64,000 nucleotides of DNA from Tethya wilhelma (GCA_964030475.1 CAXIPT010000051.1:62001-126000); one strand, 5' to 3'; numbered from the stretch's first letter, positions 10,976 to 23,371 are shown. Made by a program: numbers and translations. The notes: generated from the letters alone by a model not told the origin.

Positions 10976-12494
10976 ATTGATGAATGTTTCTCTTGACAAA
11001 GTTGACAGAAAGAGCTGAGGGGCTGCTGACTTACTTATGTACTAAATTAGTGAGCAATAACACTCTATACTCTTCTTAAGCATTCTATTGTAAGCAATTT
11101 TTGTAGTTGACCTTTAAAGGTGATCTTGTTTAGTCACATCACTGTTCCAGAGCTATACCTTGCAAAAGAAGATAGCTAATCAGCTCATCACTAGTGATCA
11201 CATTGGTTGTAGGTAGATAGTTGGTGTGCCTTAACTTCCTTAAATTTTTAAGGCATCCTTAACAACACTTAGGTCTAAAAATTTTTTTTGGCCATTAAGG
11301 GGGGGGTTCATACGAGCCAAACGAACTACCCCTGGATCTGCCACTGATTATATGGCTATGCCTGCTCATGATGTGGTCTGTAATTTAAATAAAATCCCAG
11401 GAAATACCAGTCATGCATGGATCAAGGCACCAACAAAAATGGCCATGGCAAGCGAACACCCATGTAACATACTTATATGGCTATGCCTGCTCATGATATG
11501 GCCTTAAATTTTTGAGTTCTATATCGAACAGAGTAATAGAGTAATTTTTGATTGATTGATGATACATGGTTTAAATGACACATGCTGGGTAAATCCACTC
11601 ACTGATAGCTACAATGCATGGAGTATAGTCATGAATCGTGAGCTTGAGGACCCTCATTAAAGTTTCCTGTTTTGATTATACTCTGTGATCAGAAGACCAA
11701 ACTTGGGGGTCATCGCATTTTTGAGGTATTGGATGTAAATTATGAAAATGAAAGTCAAGCAATGTTTGTGGGTGTGGTTAAATTTAAAAATACATACTTT
11801 TCAAAATGAGGAAACCAAACACCCATTGTATAATTTAAATTTTTTGTTTGTAGATAATATTTTACTCATTCCTGATGTGACAGAGATCATGTTGAGTCCA
11901 TCTTTTACCCCCTTCAGTTTGATCTTTACATGAGACAACTTACAATCCCCTTGGAATGTTTAGGGGGTGGGATTATCATGTTACCATCCTGGTAGATGAT
12001 GTAATCAATAATAATAGTGGTATGTACCACTCGGGTTGACACTTTCAGTTCCCCACTTTCCAAAAGTTCAGTCCTGTAATTGAAATAAAATCACAGTAAA
12101 TACCATTCATGAATGGATAAGATACCAACAAGGCAATTAAAGCAGGCAAACAAGCCAGATCCATGTAACAATTATCAGGGGCGGATCCAGGATTTTAGAA
12201 ACTGTAATAGTGCCCAAAAAAAATTTGGGTTAACCGCGCCCACTTTTGTAAACTACGCCTATATTACATGCTGAGTCCTACCCAATTCCAGTTATGTGGA
12301 TTTTGTACTTTCCTGCATGAGCACGAGTAGTGCTAAGTTGCTAATTTTTTAGCCATTCTATGCAAAAATCTATGCTTTTTGGTACTAGCCTAAATTCAAG
12401 TAAGTATTATACTTATAAGCGTCTATCAGTCTTTTCTCAGTGTAGTTAAGGCTGCCTCAACTTTAATAAGGGGTTAATAATGTACATTTTGTTG
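10976..12494. other. Non-coding stretch with MITE tips
   Basis: Two copies of a GTGGCGGATCCAG-type tip are seen: reversed at 11328-11347 and forward at 12177-12200. They face outward, so they belong to different elements. Duplicated phrases (gctatgcctgctcatgat at about 11355 and 11480) show further repeat content. No gene was recognised. Confidence 0.35.
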
Positions 12495-12850
12495 ATTTTA
12501 TATTTCTAAAGGAATATACATTCACCAAGTTTCCCTGCCTATTGATTGTTCGAGTATTGATCGTACAAGTGTCAGTGTCATGTGACGTTGAGGGGTTTGG
12601 CAGGAGGATAACGGTTCTTAAAGACTTTTAAAAAAAATGAGGGAAGATTTTAATACTTTGTCAGAATATTCTAGAAATTTGAAACAAACCGGAAATTTAG
12701 TCCCTGATAGATCGTTAGGGAGATAGGAGGAAAATATACCCATTTCTAAATATTGCACACCTAATTATGTATGCATATTGATTATATCTCATGTACAAAA
12801 CATTGGTACCCAAATTTCTGGTTAGATCAGAGATCCTACGGTTATATATT
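12495..12850. repeat. Old interspersed repeat, copy 2
   Basis: Diverged partner of 6055-6480 in the same orientation, recognised by ttctaaatattgcacacct and neighbouring phrases. Minus-strand frames across it show no family motif. Confidence 0.6.
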
Positions 12851-13229
12851 CCCCTCAATCTAAAAACTGTTTTAAACTTTCTGATGTAGCATCTGCCATG
12901 CTGAATCTGCCAATCATTATTGTGAATTGCTGCAAAACAATTGTTGGATATGAGGCCTGTGTAGGCACCTGGTAAAGGTGGCAACTGCACCAAAAACTGC
13001 CCAAAGTGCAAATGTGAAAGGGTATATCCTGGTCGAATGATTTTCTTACATCTATCACTCAACTCCTCCAGGAAGAGGCTTCTGTTAAAGGTGAACCTCT
13101 TAGCTAGCCGACTCATCATAGTCACGAGTCAAATTGTTTTCTGCTGAATTCAGGTTGGTTCCTCAAATAAGACGCCCGTTATATGCTATATCAGCACTTT
13201 TAATTCAATTAGAAGTTGTATTGTAAGTC

Positions 13230-13700
13230 TCAATGGTGTCTATAGTGTCTTATGGTGTCCATGGTGTCTGTGGTGTCTTATGGTGTCTGTTCGTTTCCAC
13301 CTATAGTTCTCTGGTGTCCATGGTGTCTGTGGTGTCTGTGGTGTCTTATGGTGTCTGTTGTCCATTTACTTAGTTTCCACCTATAGTTCTCTGGTGTCTG
13401 TGGTGTCTTTTGGTGTCTGTTAGTTTCCATTGATAGTTGTCTTGTGGCCATGGTGTCTGAGGTGTCTTATGGTGTCCATGGTGTCTATCATGTTTTCATA
13501 GTTTCCACCTATAGTTCTCTGGTGTCCTTGGTGTCTGTGTTGTCTTATGGTGTCCATGGTGTCTGTATAGTGTCTTATGGTGTCCATAGTGTCTGTCATA
13601 TTTTCTTAGTTTCCACCTATAGTTCTCTGGTGTCCATGGTGTCTGTGGTGTCATATAGTGTCGATGGTGTCTGTCATATTTTCATGCAGGATTGGTATTC
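13230..13700. repeat. GGTGTC minisatellite array, left member of an inverted pair
   Basis: The array is built from ggtgtc(c/t)atggtgtctgtgg blocks separated by the spacer tttccacctatagttctctg. Unit length is irregular, about 75-110 bp. The reverse complement matches the array at 29270-29715, including the spacer. Apparent reading frames through it are repeat artefacts. It directly precedes the 3' end of the minus-strand transposon remnant that begins near 14057. Confidence 0.9.
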
Positions 13701-14056
13701 TCATGGTGTCTATGCATGGTTGTGTGTGCATGGTTTGTTATTAAAATTTATGCATGGTATACCTGTCGTCCACAGACAGCTTGTGTCCATGCTATCTGTG
13801 GTAAGCACAAGTTGTCTGGAGTGTGGTTGGGTCTTGGTAATATACATTTGTACTTATGTCTTTGTCAATTTTCTCAAATTAAGTCTCTGGTGTCAATCAT
13901 GATTCGCCCATATAAATGATATAATTTTATAATGTGTAACAAATGTAATGTTTAACATAATAATTGTACCCATAAAATATTGTTCTAACAAAGTTAATGT
14001 GGAAATACAGCTACCAGAATAAGTCAAGTGTCAGCAAAAATTATAACACTAAGCAA

Positions 14057-15170
14057 TCAGGATGTATTACAAGGTATTATTAGAGTAGCAAGCTTGTCGT
14101 ACTCAATCTTGGATGTAATTTCTCTCTTAGACTTTTTGTTTAGTACTACATGTAGTGGCCAGTATGTGGCTGCAGAAAAATCAACTTCATTGAATAGCTT
14201 CCAAATTGCTTCATTGTTACATTTAGAGTTTTCTGTAGTTATTGTAGTTATAACCTCATACAATACAAGAGTCTCCAATTCCGACCATCTACCCTTTGCC
14301 ATGTCCTCCTTTCTGTCTTCTGTAAATCGTTTACTTGTAGGTACATCTATCATTTGAAGTTTGTGCTTTCTATTCACCCTTGAATTTACTGATATATCTG
14401 GCCTTTGGCCATGAGGATTGTGACAGTTATTGCAACGGCAAAGGTTGTACAAGCTTGGTTACTTTTAAGACATTTGCACCTTGTGGAATATAGGGGACTT
14501 TGAATACATGATGTTGCTGTAACCTTAGCTGACTTGTTATGTCCACAACTACACTTGATAGGAGCTGGTGGAGGTTGAGATTGTGGTGTTGCAGTTGTAT
14601 GATTGGTCAGGTTAAAAGCTGCATCATAGTGACCACTACCTTCAGTGTTGTATACAACAAAGGCTGATGGAGTGTCAGCAGTATCTGGAGTTACATACAT
14701 TGTAGGTCGTATATTGTCACTTGAGAAAATGATTATGGAAAATTGTAGAGCTCTTGCCAATGCTAGGGGCGTTGCATCTCCCAAAGCACTTTCATAAAAA
14801 ATAGGATTTAAAAATTTTCTTGCTTCTAAATCATAATCGATATTCAAATAGCTCACAAATTCTTCATATTCGTGCCTGTGGTCACCAAGCAATTCCCTCA
14901 CAAAGATTTTTTGCAATGTTAGAGACAAACTGTGAAATCTATGTCGACGCAATTACTATAATCGGCCTTATCTAAAACCTGTTTCCACTTGTATTGTTGG
15001 TGAAATTAGTGGCAAATGCAGAGAAGAAACAGTTTCCATCACCACAAACAGGATTGTGTTTAAGTCCATTTGATAGAAGGGTTTCCATAATTGCAGGAGT
15101 GGTAGAAATATTCCCTGGTTTTTTTGCCAATTTAGTGTCATATGTGGTGAAATACTTGATGCTTTCTAAG
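14057..15170 (-). pseudogene. OTU protease-like domain with CXC-like Cys-rich tail, copy A
   Basis: The minus strand encodes CGDGNCFFSA at about 15050-15021, the OTU catalytic Asp..Cys box. Further on come VRELLGDHRHEYEEF and, near 14630, EGSGHYDAAF, the catalytic His box. Then follow a Cys-rich segment (PIKCSCGHNKSA, TRCKCLKSNQACTT, CRCNNCHNPHGQRP) at about 14560-14390 and a charged tail to about 14057. OTU proteins cleave ubiquitin chains; next to a transposase the role is unknown. The Cys pattern resembles CXC-type DNA-binding clusters reported with KDZ transposases. At least three frameshifts break it. A second copy lies at 23372-23870. Confidence 0.75.
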
Positions 15171-15229
15171 ACCCATTGCTGCTATTGATTGCATTAGTTG
15201 GAATTTCCTTATTCATTGTGTGTAAACAC

Positions 15230-16080
15230 ACCGCACTGTTTCCAAGTCAATTAGACTACTAGGTACATCTACTCATTTGCTAATAGAGAATCTCGTTCTT
15301 TCGGCAAAATTCCAATAATAGGGGACAGCTTGTTAGATGGTGGCTTTTCATGACGAAACTTGCTGCTAGTGATTGGGTATGTTATATATCTGGACATGAT
15401 GATTTGCGATGAATTATGTGCATGGATAATTACAGTGAGAAGAGCATACGCCAGTAGAATTCCAGTCCTACTCCTTTGTAAAACTGAATTAATGTGATGA
15501 TGAAATCTTTCATTTTTGTTTGTTCCCCCACCTGGTGGTATGTTTGAGAGGCAACCATTTCAGATATGTTTCTTGAAGTTCTCTATCGCGGATCTGGTTT
15601 CAGGACTAAAGATAGTCATCCCATTGATATCTTTAGATTTATCCCACTTGTTGGTGAATGCATCTAATTTAGATATCATGTCTTCAGGTGGTGGAGTGCC
15701 AGATAACTTCATAATTTCAACATCTCCATCAGCCCAAAACACCAAAGATAAATCTCGACAGCAAGTGTAATGGAGTTTGCATTTTTTGATAGTGTCCTTG
15801 TAATCCGCTGAGATGCATGAAACAAATCTAGTTTAACTTCAAATACAGCTTGTATTTTTTCCCGAAGTTTACAGCAATCATCTATATAAACTGTTTTTAA
15901 TTGATCACATTGCAACTTCATTCATCGACAATTCTTTTTCAGAAAATGTAGTTCCTTTAGTAAGCTGCCAGGTGACAACCTTTCCGTTCTCATTTATCAC
16001 TAAAAGTAAACTGTCATGCTGTTAAACCCACTTCCTGTCCTTTCTGACATAGCTTATGTTTGCCGCAACTTTAAAGTGTG
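15230..16080 (-). pseudogene. DDE-type transposase core linked to the OTU segment, copy A
   Basis: Read from 16080 downward: NISYVRKDRKW, then VVTWQLTKGTTFSE, then VYIDDCCKLREKIQAVF (Asp pair before CC), KLDLFHASQRITRTLSK and GDVEIMKLSGTPPPEDM. Next come LDAFTNKWDKSKDINGM, IPPGG, and a segment of the type LLAYALLTVIIHAHN. The order D-D-CC, LDLFHA.QRI, CLS.IPPG.GTN.NE..H fits transposase-like proteins that are abundant in cnidarian and sponge genomes and resemble KDZ/Zisupton-type DDE enzymes. The superfamily is my inference. Frameshifts and small deletions make it dead. It runs straight into the OTU segment below 15170. Confidence 0.7.
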
Positions 16081-17202
16081 ATCAAAAAAGACGCTGTGTT
16101 ATACAGGTTGGGAAATTTTTTCCCTTAAGTACAAATGTTCATTTATTAATAATCAGCCAAAAAACATTGTTTCAATAAATTATCACTAGGAAACTGTGAG
16201 AGAATCGTTTCCCAAAAATTTAGTTCAGACAAGGGATATCCAGCTAAAAGCACTTTGTGGTTACGTAGTAAATCACATTTTCGAGCGAACGTTGTCATTT
16301 GTTTGTCTATGATTAGTGTTTCCATATTTATTTTTGGAAATTCATTCCTTGTTTAGCAAGTGATAATTACATTTCCACCAGTGAAGTAGTCATTCCAGTG
16401 TGTCAAATGGGATCAAAGATTGGGAGGGAAAGCAGCAGTATTCATCATGTGCAATAATTCTGTGATTGTTCACACAGTGATACACAGCACTGACTAGATA
16501 GATGTCATGAATTATTTGTTGTTGGATCCATCATTCCAGTGTGAATGATACACTAATTGCTTACATTTTGGACAGGAAATAAGAGTCTGGTGGAAATAAG
16601 GAAGGAAATGAGATGTATGGGCTCCAGATTATTATTGGTGGCAGAAAGAATTGGTCTCTGGTAGTATCTTGATGTCCAATTGTAGGTAGGCGAGGGTAGT
16701 GAATTATTAGTGCCTTATCTGTTCAGGAAAAAAATGGTAATCATCAATATATTAGGCAGGTTACAAGATTTAATTAGTGCTGGAATGACAATCATGTAAA
16801 CATGATAGTAACAGTCTCAACTAGCTAGCTAATAGTAGCTATAACTATTTAGAAATCAGTACCTTCCCAGAGTCTCCTTGATATATTGTTGGATGTGATG
16901 GTTCCATTAGCTTCTTTCAAACAGAACACAAGAGTTACTAAGAGTAGCCACTTGAAATGCATGTTTTTCTTGTTCTAGCTTGAAAGCAGCAAGTTAGTTA
17001 CTCGGAAAGATGGTGCACATGCAAGTTCAATATGATCATTAACACTTTGTAGCAATATGGTTAAGCATGACAGAAAAATATAAAGAATATGAATATGAAG
17101 AATGCAAACCCAAAAGCACAAAATTACTATAACAAAGGCCTAACAATTTCATGTGTAATCGAGCTTTGTAGAAGTTGTAATCTTAGTCAACACGAGAACA
17201 CT
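16081..17202. other. Unrecognised stretch
   Basis: A cattccagtgtg phrase recurs at about 16391 and 16533, and ttccacca/tggtggaa words occur at 16371 and 16590. This hints at a decayed MITE, which I could not define. No coding frame is supported. Confidence 0.3.
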
Positions 17203-18476
17203 TCACTGAAGGATGAAGGTCATCGAGTAGCAGCTCAGCCTGAGTCCTGCATTTTCGTGTCCTGTTGGGTTTGACAAGATTGACTTTATCATTACACACA
17301 GAAGAGCTGCCTGATTCACAGGGGAGTTAACTGGATCATCCTGTCCTGGAGGCTTCACTGGGGCATTTACTAGGTCGTCCTGTCCTGGAGGCATCACTGG
17401 GGAGTTGACTTGGTCGTCCTGTCCTGGAGGCATCACTGGGGAGTTGACTTGGTCGTCCTGTCCTGGACGCATCACTGGGGAGTTGAGTGGATTGTCCATG
17501 ATGGCATCAAATTCAGCAAAAGGATCTTGGTTTTCAGGATCGTCCTGCAGTTCCATTTGTTCAGCTGGTGCTGGAGCTTGAGGTTTCTCATCTTTAGGTC
17601 ATGTAACTATATGGCATTGCACAAAATCGATAACAATAATGCTTTACAATACTAATGTATATTTACCATCAACCAGTTGTCTTCTTTGGACTTCATCTAT
17701 ATGGCACAAATAGATTGCATCAGCCTTCCTTCTCCTGCTGCTTTTGTCTCGAATAACAACTGTGCTCTGATTATCATCCTCCAAAAGAAAGTCTTTTGAT
17801 ACAAATATTTTGCCAGTGTCGCAGTGAATAATGTCCCCCCCCCCTCCAAAAGAATACTAAAGAGCTCTGGCATAGATAAAACAGTCTCAACACTCTTGCC
17901 AGCGTTTTTAGCCAGCAGCCGCTGCAGCGCTGTGCACCATGCACTCTACTATACTAAGAACGTGTGGCAAATCTTAGCCCCTCCCGCTTATTGTGCAGCA
18001 ACTATTAATTTTGTGAGCTAGCCCATCGGGCTACCATTTTAAACTTTGAAGTTAACATTTGGAGGGAGGGCAGGTAGTACTGAAGCTTATAGCCTACACA
18101 CTATTACAATGTCATGCTGCAGGTAATTTGGACCTGGTCCGAGTTTCAGGCCTTCCTAGCTGCGTAGCTGACTAAGCTGAGCCTATAGAATGCGGCTAAA
18201 CTATATGCGCTTTGTGTGGAAGAGTTTGGGAGGGGGGACAAAATTCACTAGTGAATTTTGTCCCCCCTTGAAAAATACTGTTTTCTCACCATTGCCATTA
18301 TTTGGCATCATTTGGAAGGGGGGACATTATTCACAAGTGAATAATGTCCAGGGGACAAAATTCTCTAGTGAATAATGTCCGGGGGACACTAGGACACCAG
18401 CATCAGTTATAGTGATACATTCCCGGATCTCTGATGGTTGGTGGCTCAAGATTGGTTTGACATTGTCATCAGACAT
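17203..18476 (-). CDS. Unidentified multi-exon gene with a 14-residue tandem repeat
   Basis: Exon A starts at ATG 18476-18474 (MSDDNVKPILSHQPSEIREC...) and is open to about 18380. Exon B (17824-17667) reads CDTGKIFVSKDFLLEDD, DKSSRRRKADAIYLCH and RRQLVD, then a GTAAAT donor. A 75-bp intron ends in AAAG at 17592. Exon C (17591-17203) begins DEKPQAPAPAEQ and carries about four copies of a 14-residue unit based on NSPVMPPGQDDQV. It ends at a stop after MTFILQ. Acidic, Pro-rich composition suggests a disordered tail; no known domain was recognised. A palindromic element separates exons A and B. Splice joins are inferred. Confidence 0.45.
17310..17490 (-). repeat. In-frame 42-bp coding minisatellite
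   Basis: About four tandem 42-bp units encode NSPVMPPGQDDQV-type 14-residue repeats in exon C of the unidentified gene. Units differ mainly by substitutions that keep the frame, which argues for a translated tract. Confidence 0.8.
17822..18390. mobile_element. Nested palindromic MITE(s) with GGGGGGACA(A/T)(A/T)ATTCAC tips
   Basis: The left edge carries gtgaataatgtcccccc (17824-17840). The right edge carries the complementary ggacattattc phrase around 18365-18390. Inside, 18232-18267 is a perfect 36-bp palindrome made of two tips joined head to head, and 18320-18349 is a second one. The simplest reading is repeated insertion of one palindromic element into its own tip sequence, located between two exons of the gene above. 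Confidence 0.65.
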
Positions 18477-18479
18477 TAT

Positions 18480-19237
18480 GAATGCTAAGACCTCTTCATT
18501 ATTCACTTAAACATCCATTCTCATGAACTTCAAAATCTACATAACTAGTGACGATGTTTAAACATCAAAGGGGCGAGCCGTAATCATTGCTATGTTAGTA
18601 AATTTAATGATTAAGATAATGTAAATTACATGAATAGTTAATGATGCTATACAACACACATAAATACAAAAGCTGAATAATCAAAACCTTGAACAAATGA
18701 ACTGAAACTTGAATTCATAATATAAAAGGTATATATACAGCATGACTCACTGAGCAGCATGATCCAATTGCTAGTTGTTCAAGAACTGACAGACAGGTAA
18801 ATGTGCTAGTATAGGCTGAGCCAGCAGTACTATATACCTGTTCTTTTTTGCCTCTTTTCTCTACTCAGCTGTAAGGGTAGCCTTCATGCAGCCCCTCTAA
18901 TTTTGGTCTCTGCAGTCTCTGGTCATTGGCTCAGTTTCGAGTCTTTTACCTAAAATAAGGGCACCAACTCGGCAAGCATTTAAATTTACTTTCTTTTCAG
19001 CTCTAGCAGCAGCTTTTTTCAGTCACTGACTCACTGATCAAACTTCTCTGATCTCTGAAGTGCAAAATCACGATGAACACGTGGACCTACGCGCATGCGC
19101 TGTAAAGCTGAACAGGCAATGATCGTCATAAACATAACCTACAGTTAAACAGAGGACGTACGCCAGACTATACAATATATAGAAAATTTCGCCGTTGACT
19201 ACACTAGTGTGGGGCTCGCTCCGGCTCGCCCCAATGA
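18480..19237. other. Unrecognised stretch
   Basis: No defensible gene was seen. A GC-rich phrase (ggggctcgctccggctcgcccc, 19212-19233) is an imperfect palindrome of the CGAGCGAAGCGAG type also seen at 62291-62303. Confidence 0.3.
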
Positions 19238-19239
19238 TA

Positions 19240-19957
19240 CAGTGCAACCACATAAGAGACCAAAATTCTTGATTTTGTGTTTATCTCAACATAACTTCCA
19301 GACCTTAAAGACTTACCATCTAGTGATGGTACATATGTGTAGGGTGATCACTTGTGAAGCTTCTGTGAGTGGGTGGGCCTGGTCACGTGATTGTGGGAGG
19401 GCGTGGCTCACCGTTTGCAAAGAACGGTTAGGAAAAATCGTTAGGGATAAGATTGGACAAACTACTGAGAGTTAAGAGTCCAGATTTTATAGGGAGTTAG
19501 AGGATGCATTAATGAATATATTTTCAAATCAGAGCTCTTAACTCATGAGTATAAGCAAGAAATCCTTGCATAAAGCTAAAAAATATGCGAAATTTAGTGC
19601 AAAAAAGTTAGGGATAGAAAATATAGCTTTTAGTGCGAGTTAAGGTCCCAGATTTGTTCTGTAAATAGATAAAGAAATGACTTAGTATTGTACCAAGTTT
19701 AGTAGAGCAGGCCCTTGGCATTCGTCCAAACCGTTGCAATTTGTTAGCTAAAAGAGCATTTTTAGAGAAATTTTTTTGCAAAATTCTGCACATTTATGGC
19801 TTTGCAAAATAACTACAGTGATACGGTGAAAATTTGATTTTCACAAACGCTTGAAACCACCCAAATTCTGCTTGTTAGCAACAAATTAATTGATTTCATA
19901 CACTTTTGACTGTTTGAAAGATTTTTAAGAATTTTGGTCTCTTATGTGGTTGTACTG
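19240..19957. mobile_element. TA-flanked MITE with 31-bp terminal inverted repeats
   Basis: The left end CAGTGCAACCACATAAGAGA and the right end (as complement) CAGTACAACCACATAAGAGA agree for 31 bp with one mismatch. TA dinucleotides flank both sides (19238-19239 and 19958-19959). CAGT ends plus a TA duplication are typical of Tc1/mariner/pogo non-autonomous derivatives. There is no coding capacity; length is 718 bp. Confidence 0.88.
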
Positions 19958-20127
19958 TATGTTCACCATACACACATAACACAATTGTGAACCACTTTAT
20001 AGTTATGATACTTTATAGCTATAATATTATATAACGGTCTAAAAAAACCAGGCTCTTCCAGCAACTACATAAGATATATAGGTAAAAAGTGTAGAATATT
20101 TTGTTAAAACACATTTAATGACTTACT

Positions 20128-20468
20128 GGAGTCTCCCTAAAGACCAGAATCCAAAGACCACCCCCAAAAAAGGGGGTTGTATATTGGCAAGTGTGCTGAG
20201 TGGGGGGAACCCCTAGCCTCAGCTGCCCAGAGGCTGCAAGGATTAGGGGGTTGTGAAGGAGGGACGCTTCACCCCGCCCAACACTGATCATGACCAGGGA
20301 CCGGAGTTTCCAGTCAGAGAGTAAGCTAGGTAACTAACAGACCACCAAACACTTAGCTGAGGGTGGGAGAGGAGGGTAGCAGTTTTGTGTGAACGTGGCT
20401 GAAAGAGAATGAGAATGATTGGTGCGCATGCGCGCTACCCACTGCAGCGATTGGATGGGGAGACTCCT
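20128..20468. mobile_element. Possible small MITE with GGAGTCTCC ends
   Basis: GGAGTCTCCC at 20128 is matched by its complement GGGGAGACTCC at 20457-20467. The interior is GC-richer than its surroundings and holds G-runs and C-runs. It abuts the 3' end of the helicase-like gene remnant. No target duplication was established. Confidence 0.4.
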
Positions 20469-20489
20469 TGTCATTAACTACGTCTAACT

Positions 20490-22178
20490 TCGTTAAACTT
20501 CATAATACTACGTCTACCTTGGTAGTGGTTAAAGCCACCAAGCTCCAGTTCATGAAGCAACGTCCCTTGAAAGATTCCCTAAGTCTGTCCTTCATTCCTT
20601 TGAGTTGCTGTTTACTGTTGACTGCTTTGTTAAGACTGATTATCCAGCCTACAGCTTGGAAAGCTGCTGGTTTTCAATTAGATCGTCAATAGTCTCAAAA
20701 GCTTCCTCTTGTTGGTCATTTTCAGGTGCAATAGAAGGCTTGCTAAATGGTATAACACAAACTTGGGACATAGCCCTGTTGTAATAAAATTATGTGAATA
20801 ACTCCATTAAGATTAAAAAGTGAACGGCACTTTCCTGCCTCTCTTCCTCTCTCAGCTTGTAATTAGTGGCCATTATTGGTAAACATTTTGGAATGCCTTG
20901 TCGTCCCTTGGATGCTGATTTTCCTTTATTGAATAGGTCAACCACAATTTCATTCAGATCTCTCCCTTTTTTGGGGGTTGAAGAAGGGTCGTCAATGGCA
21001 AATGGAAGGGTTGATACCGAACTCCTTTCCATGATGAAAGTGTTAGTAAATTCGGTAAATATTGACTCTTCTGGTACACCTATACAGCAACGGTAACGGT
21101 CAGATACCATACACCACAACAGCAAACATATATGCTTACCAATCAGGTTCATTGCAATTCTCAATGTATTGGACTTTCCGGTTTGAGACTTGCCCTCTGC
21201 AACTACTATAGGGCAGTCCTCAGACTTCATTGAGAAATAATGGAATGATGCAATCATACCCCCAAACACAAGCATAGATGGTATGAAATTGTGCCTCATC
21301 ATTGTTTCCATGTTGCCAATCAGTCTAAAACAATGGAATAATCGTACATTAATTATAAAAATTAAACATACATTTGACATTAACCCTTACGTAGATAAAA
21401 CTAGACACGAGGGATGAGCTCCTCATTACTCATGTTGCCAAAGCTGTCTACAAATGCTTCTTTCAGCCAAATGTAGTCCTTCTGATCATTGGACAAAGCA
21501 TTACCGTCTTGATTTATTTGAATACCTTCATTTAGGACCCAAACTTTGCTGCTTTGCTCGCCAATGAGTGACGGCTTTTACGATTGGAAGGGTTGACACG
21601 TCTTCTTTAATAAATTGAATGAATGAGGAAAATTGAGCCTCGGACAATGCTAGACTCATCTCTCCACTAACACACAAGTTGTTAATTTGAGCCATAAATA
21701 TAAATTTATAGCTGATGGAGTCAATAGTGAAGAAGCAAAGCCTATATAACATCATGATGTACCAAGTTGCAATGTTACCCCAAATTAAGCATCATTTACA
21801 AAACAGAAACCTTTTCTCACAATCTATTGCTCTTTTCACGTTTGCCAAGTATCCAGTATGAGCTTTGGCCTCGACAAGTTTGCAGAGCTCAATTGCAAAA
21901 TCTCCCTTACTCTCTGTCTTTTTACCATCTTTGAGAATGGCCTTTATTGCAGGGGGGTTCCACTCAACTGAGAAGCCACTCAAATATATAATAAATTTTA
22001 CATACTTCATTAGTTTGAGACTATGCAGCTATCGGAAAATGCACTTACAGCTTGACTAAAAATTATTCACCTTGTCCTTACTCTCATTTTGGGAAGACAC
22101 AGCTAAAGAGGACCCACTAGGGGGTTGGCTGCTCAGACTTTTTTCTAAAATGTCACCAGCATTGTCCAGAGATTCCAT
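20490..22178 (-). pseudogene. P-loop helicase-like protein of a mobile element, copy 1
   Basis: Exon 1 (22178-22071) starts MESLDNAGDILEKSLSSQ and ends at a GTGAAT donor. Exon 2 (about 21978-21811) gives SVEWNPPAIKAILKDGKK; its acceptor CAG seen in copy B has decayed to GAG. Exon 3 (about 21735-21390) contains LALSEAQFSSFIQF. Exon 4 (about 21327-21140) reads HNFIPSMLVFGGMIASFH then AEGKSQTGKSNTLRIAM, a Walker A motif. Exon 5 (about 21080-20800) has STLPFAIDDP (Walker B-like), LNEIVVDLFNKGKSA and CLPIMATNYKL. A last exon reaches about 20490 (VCVIPFSKPSIAPEND). This order fits SF3/DUF927-like ATPases found in invertebrate multicopy families. Unwinding during transposition is inference. Frameshifts are present. 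Confidence 0.65.
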
Positions 22179-22409
22179 TTTGAAACAAAACTAACAAAAG
22201 TGTATCCTGAACTCAGTTGCACATTCCAAACAGAACTAGCTCTTTAGTGGAAGCAGCTCAAGCACATATGCACATCTGCATATTAAATGCTCTTGAGTTC
22301 TACCACAACAAAGACTGCTCATCATCCCACAGGGTGTGCTTAGGTTCCATGTAAGACATTAAATTAAACCACACATCTAGTACAGTATGCAGCAGCTCAT
22401 GCCTGCATA

Positions 22410-23370
22410 ATGTACACAAGTAAAAAAAAAACATTAGAAATGTAATGAGACACAGGAATGGCTAAATCGTAAAAAGAACGCAAACAAGATGGAACGGCTG
22501 TTAGAGTGTGTGCGGAATTCTTCCTGTATGGGCTGCATTTAACAATCTCCTTATTGATTCTGAGACTCTCATTTTGCCCACAGGAAGAATTCCTTACACA
22601 CTCTAACAGCCATTTCATCTTGTTTGCGTTCTTTTTACGATTTAGCCATTCCTGTGTCTCATTACATTTCAAATGTTTTCTTTTACTTGTTTGTTCTCAT
22701 TTTTCCATAATTCTACAAATTACATTTGTGTTGGTGTGTGTAGTTAGTCGTCTGGCAAGCCAGACTCACTGAGCCAGTGGCGGGCTGCTGCCGCGGAACT
22801 GGCAAGTTGTTTAGCCTGCTTGATACTGAAGTGAAACACACATCTCCACATCTCAGTCATTTGGAGGCAGGAGCTGTATCATAAGATTTACTTGCCTTTC
22901 TATATGTTATGATAATCAAAGTCCTGATTCATCTCTTAAGAAGAGCAACCAGGTATCACAAAATAGTTCTCAGTGCATTTAATTCCAAATAACGCACACT
23001 TTTGTGTGTGGAAAGGGTCGTCAATTTGAATTTTCTAGAAGCTAATGAATTATGCATGAGTATAGAAATTAATGGCGGCCTTATGGAGGAGGTGCTTTTC
23101 GCCTTGTATCCAGCTACTCAGCGAGAGGTACTAAAAACTGATGGCAAAAGCGACTGTCCCGGAAGAAACCAAGTTCGTTCGTTCAAGAATCAACTTCTGA
23201 AAGTGAATAGTCTCTGAGAAAAGTTGAGCCAAGATAGAGAAGAAGAAGAAGAAGAAGAAGAAAAAGAAGAATAAGAAGAAGATGGAGAAAATTGGAGGTT
23301 TGGCATGTTTGTGTTTGTTACTTTAGCGATGGTTTTAGGCCATGTTTTTGGGCTCATTAGAAAGAGAAAG
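22410..23370 (-). mobile_element. CCCAGTAC-ended repeat, minus-oriented copy cut at an N
   Basis: Begins at the hairpin end (acaagtaaaa..cattagaaatg). It contains the arm pair at 22440-22500 and 22590-22660, then the 25080-25660 sequence in reverse order, including a (GAA)n tract at 23240-23280. It stops at N 23371 before its CCCAGTAC end. It lies next to the 5' flank of helicase copy 1. Short frames inside have no family match. Confidence 0.8.
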
Positions 23371-23371
23371 N

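Noticed and set aside
11290..12210. Element bounded by GTGGCGGATCCAG-type tips
   Set aside because: The two tips point away from each other, so they cannot be the ends of one element between them.
13230..13700. CRISPR-like array of repeats and spacers
   Set aside because: The units are irregular, the spacers are themselves repeats, and the context is eukaryotic.
13444..13902. 152-residue frame rich in Val/Ser/Tyr
   Set aside because: It is the GGTGTC minisatellite read as protein.
20128..20468. Possible structured RNA gene because of GC-rich stems
   Set aside because: No conserved RNA family signature was recognised; the inverted GGAGTCTCC ends fit a MITE better.
22506..22772. Ser/Phe/Leu-rich hydrophobic frame resembling a membrane protein
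   Set aside because: It is the hairpin end of the CCCAGTAC repeat; the same pseudo-protein recurs at 25641-25922 and 39579-39690.
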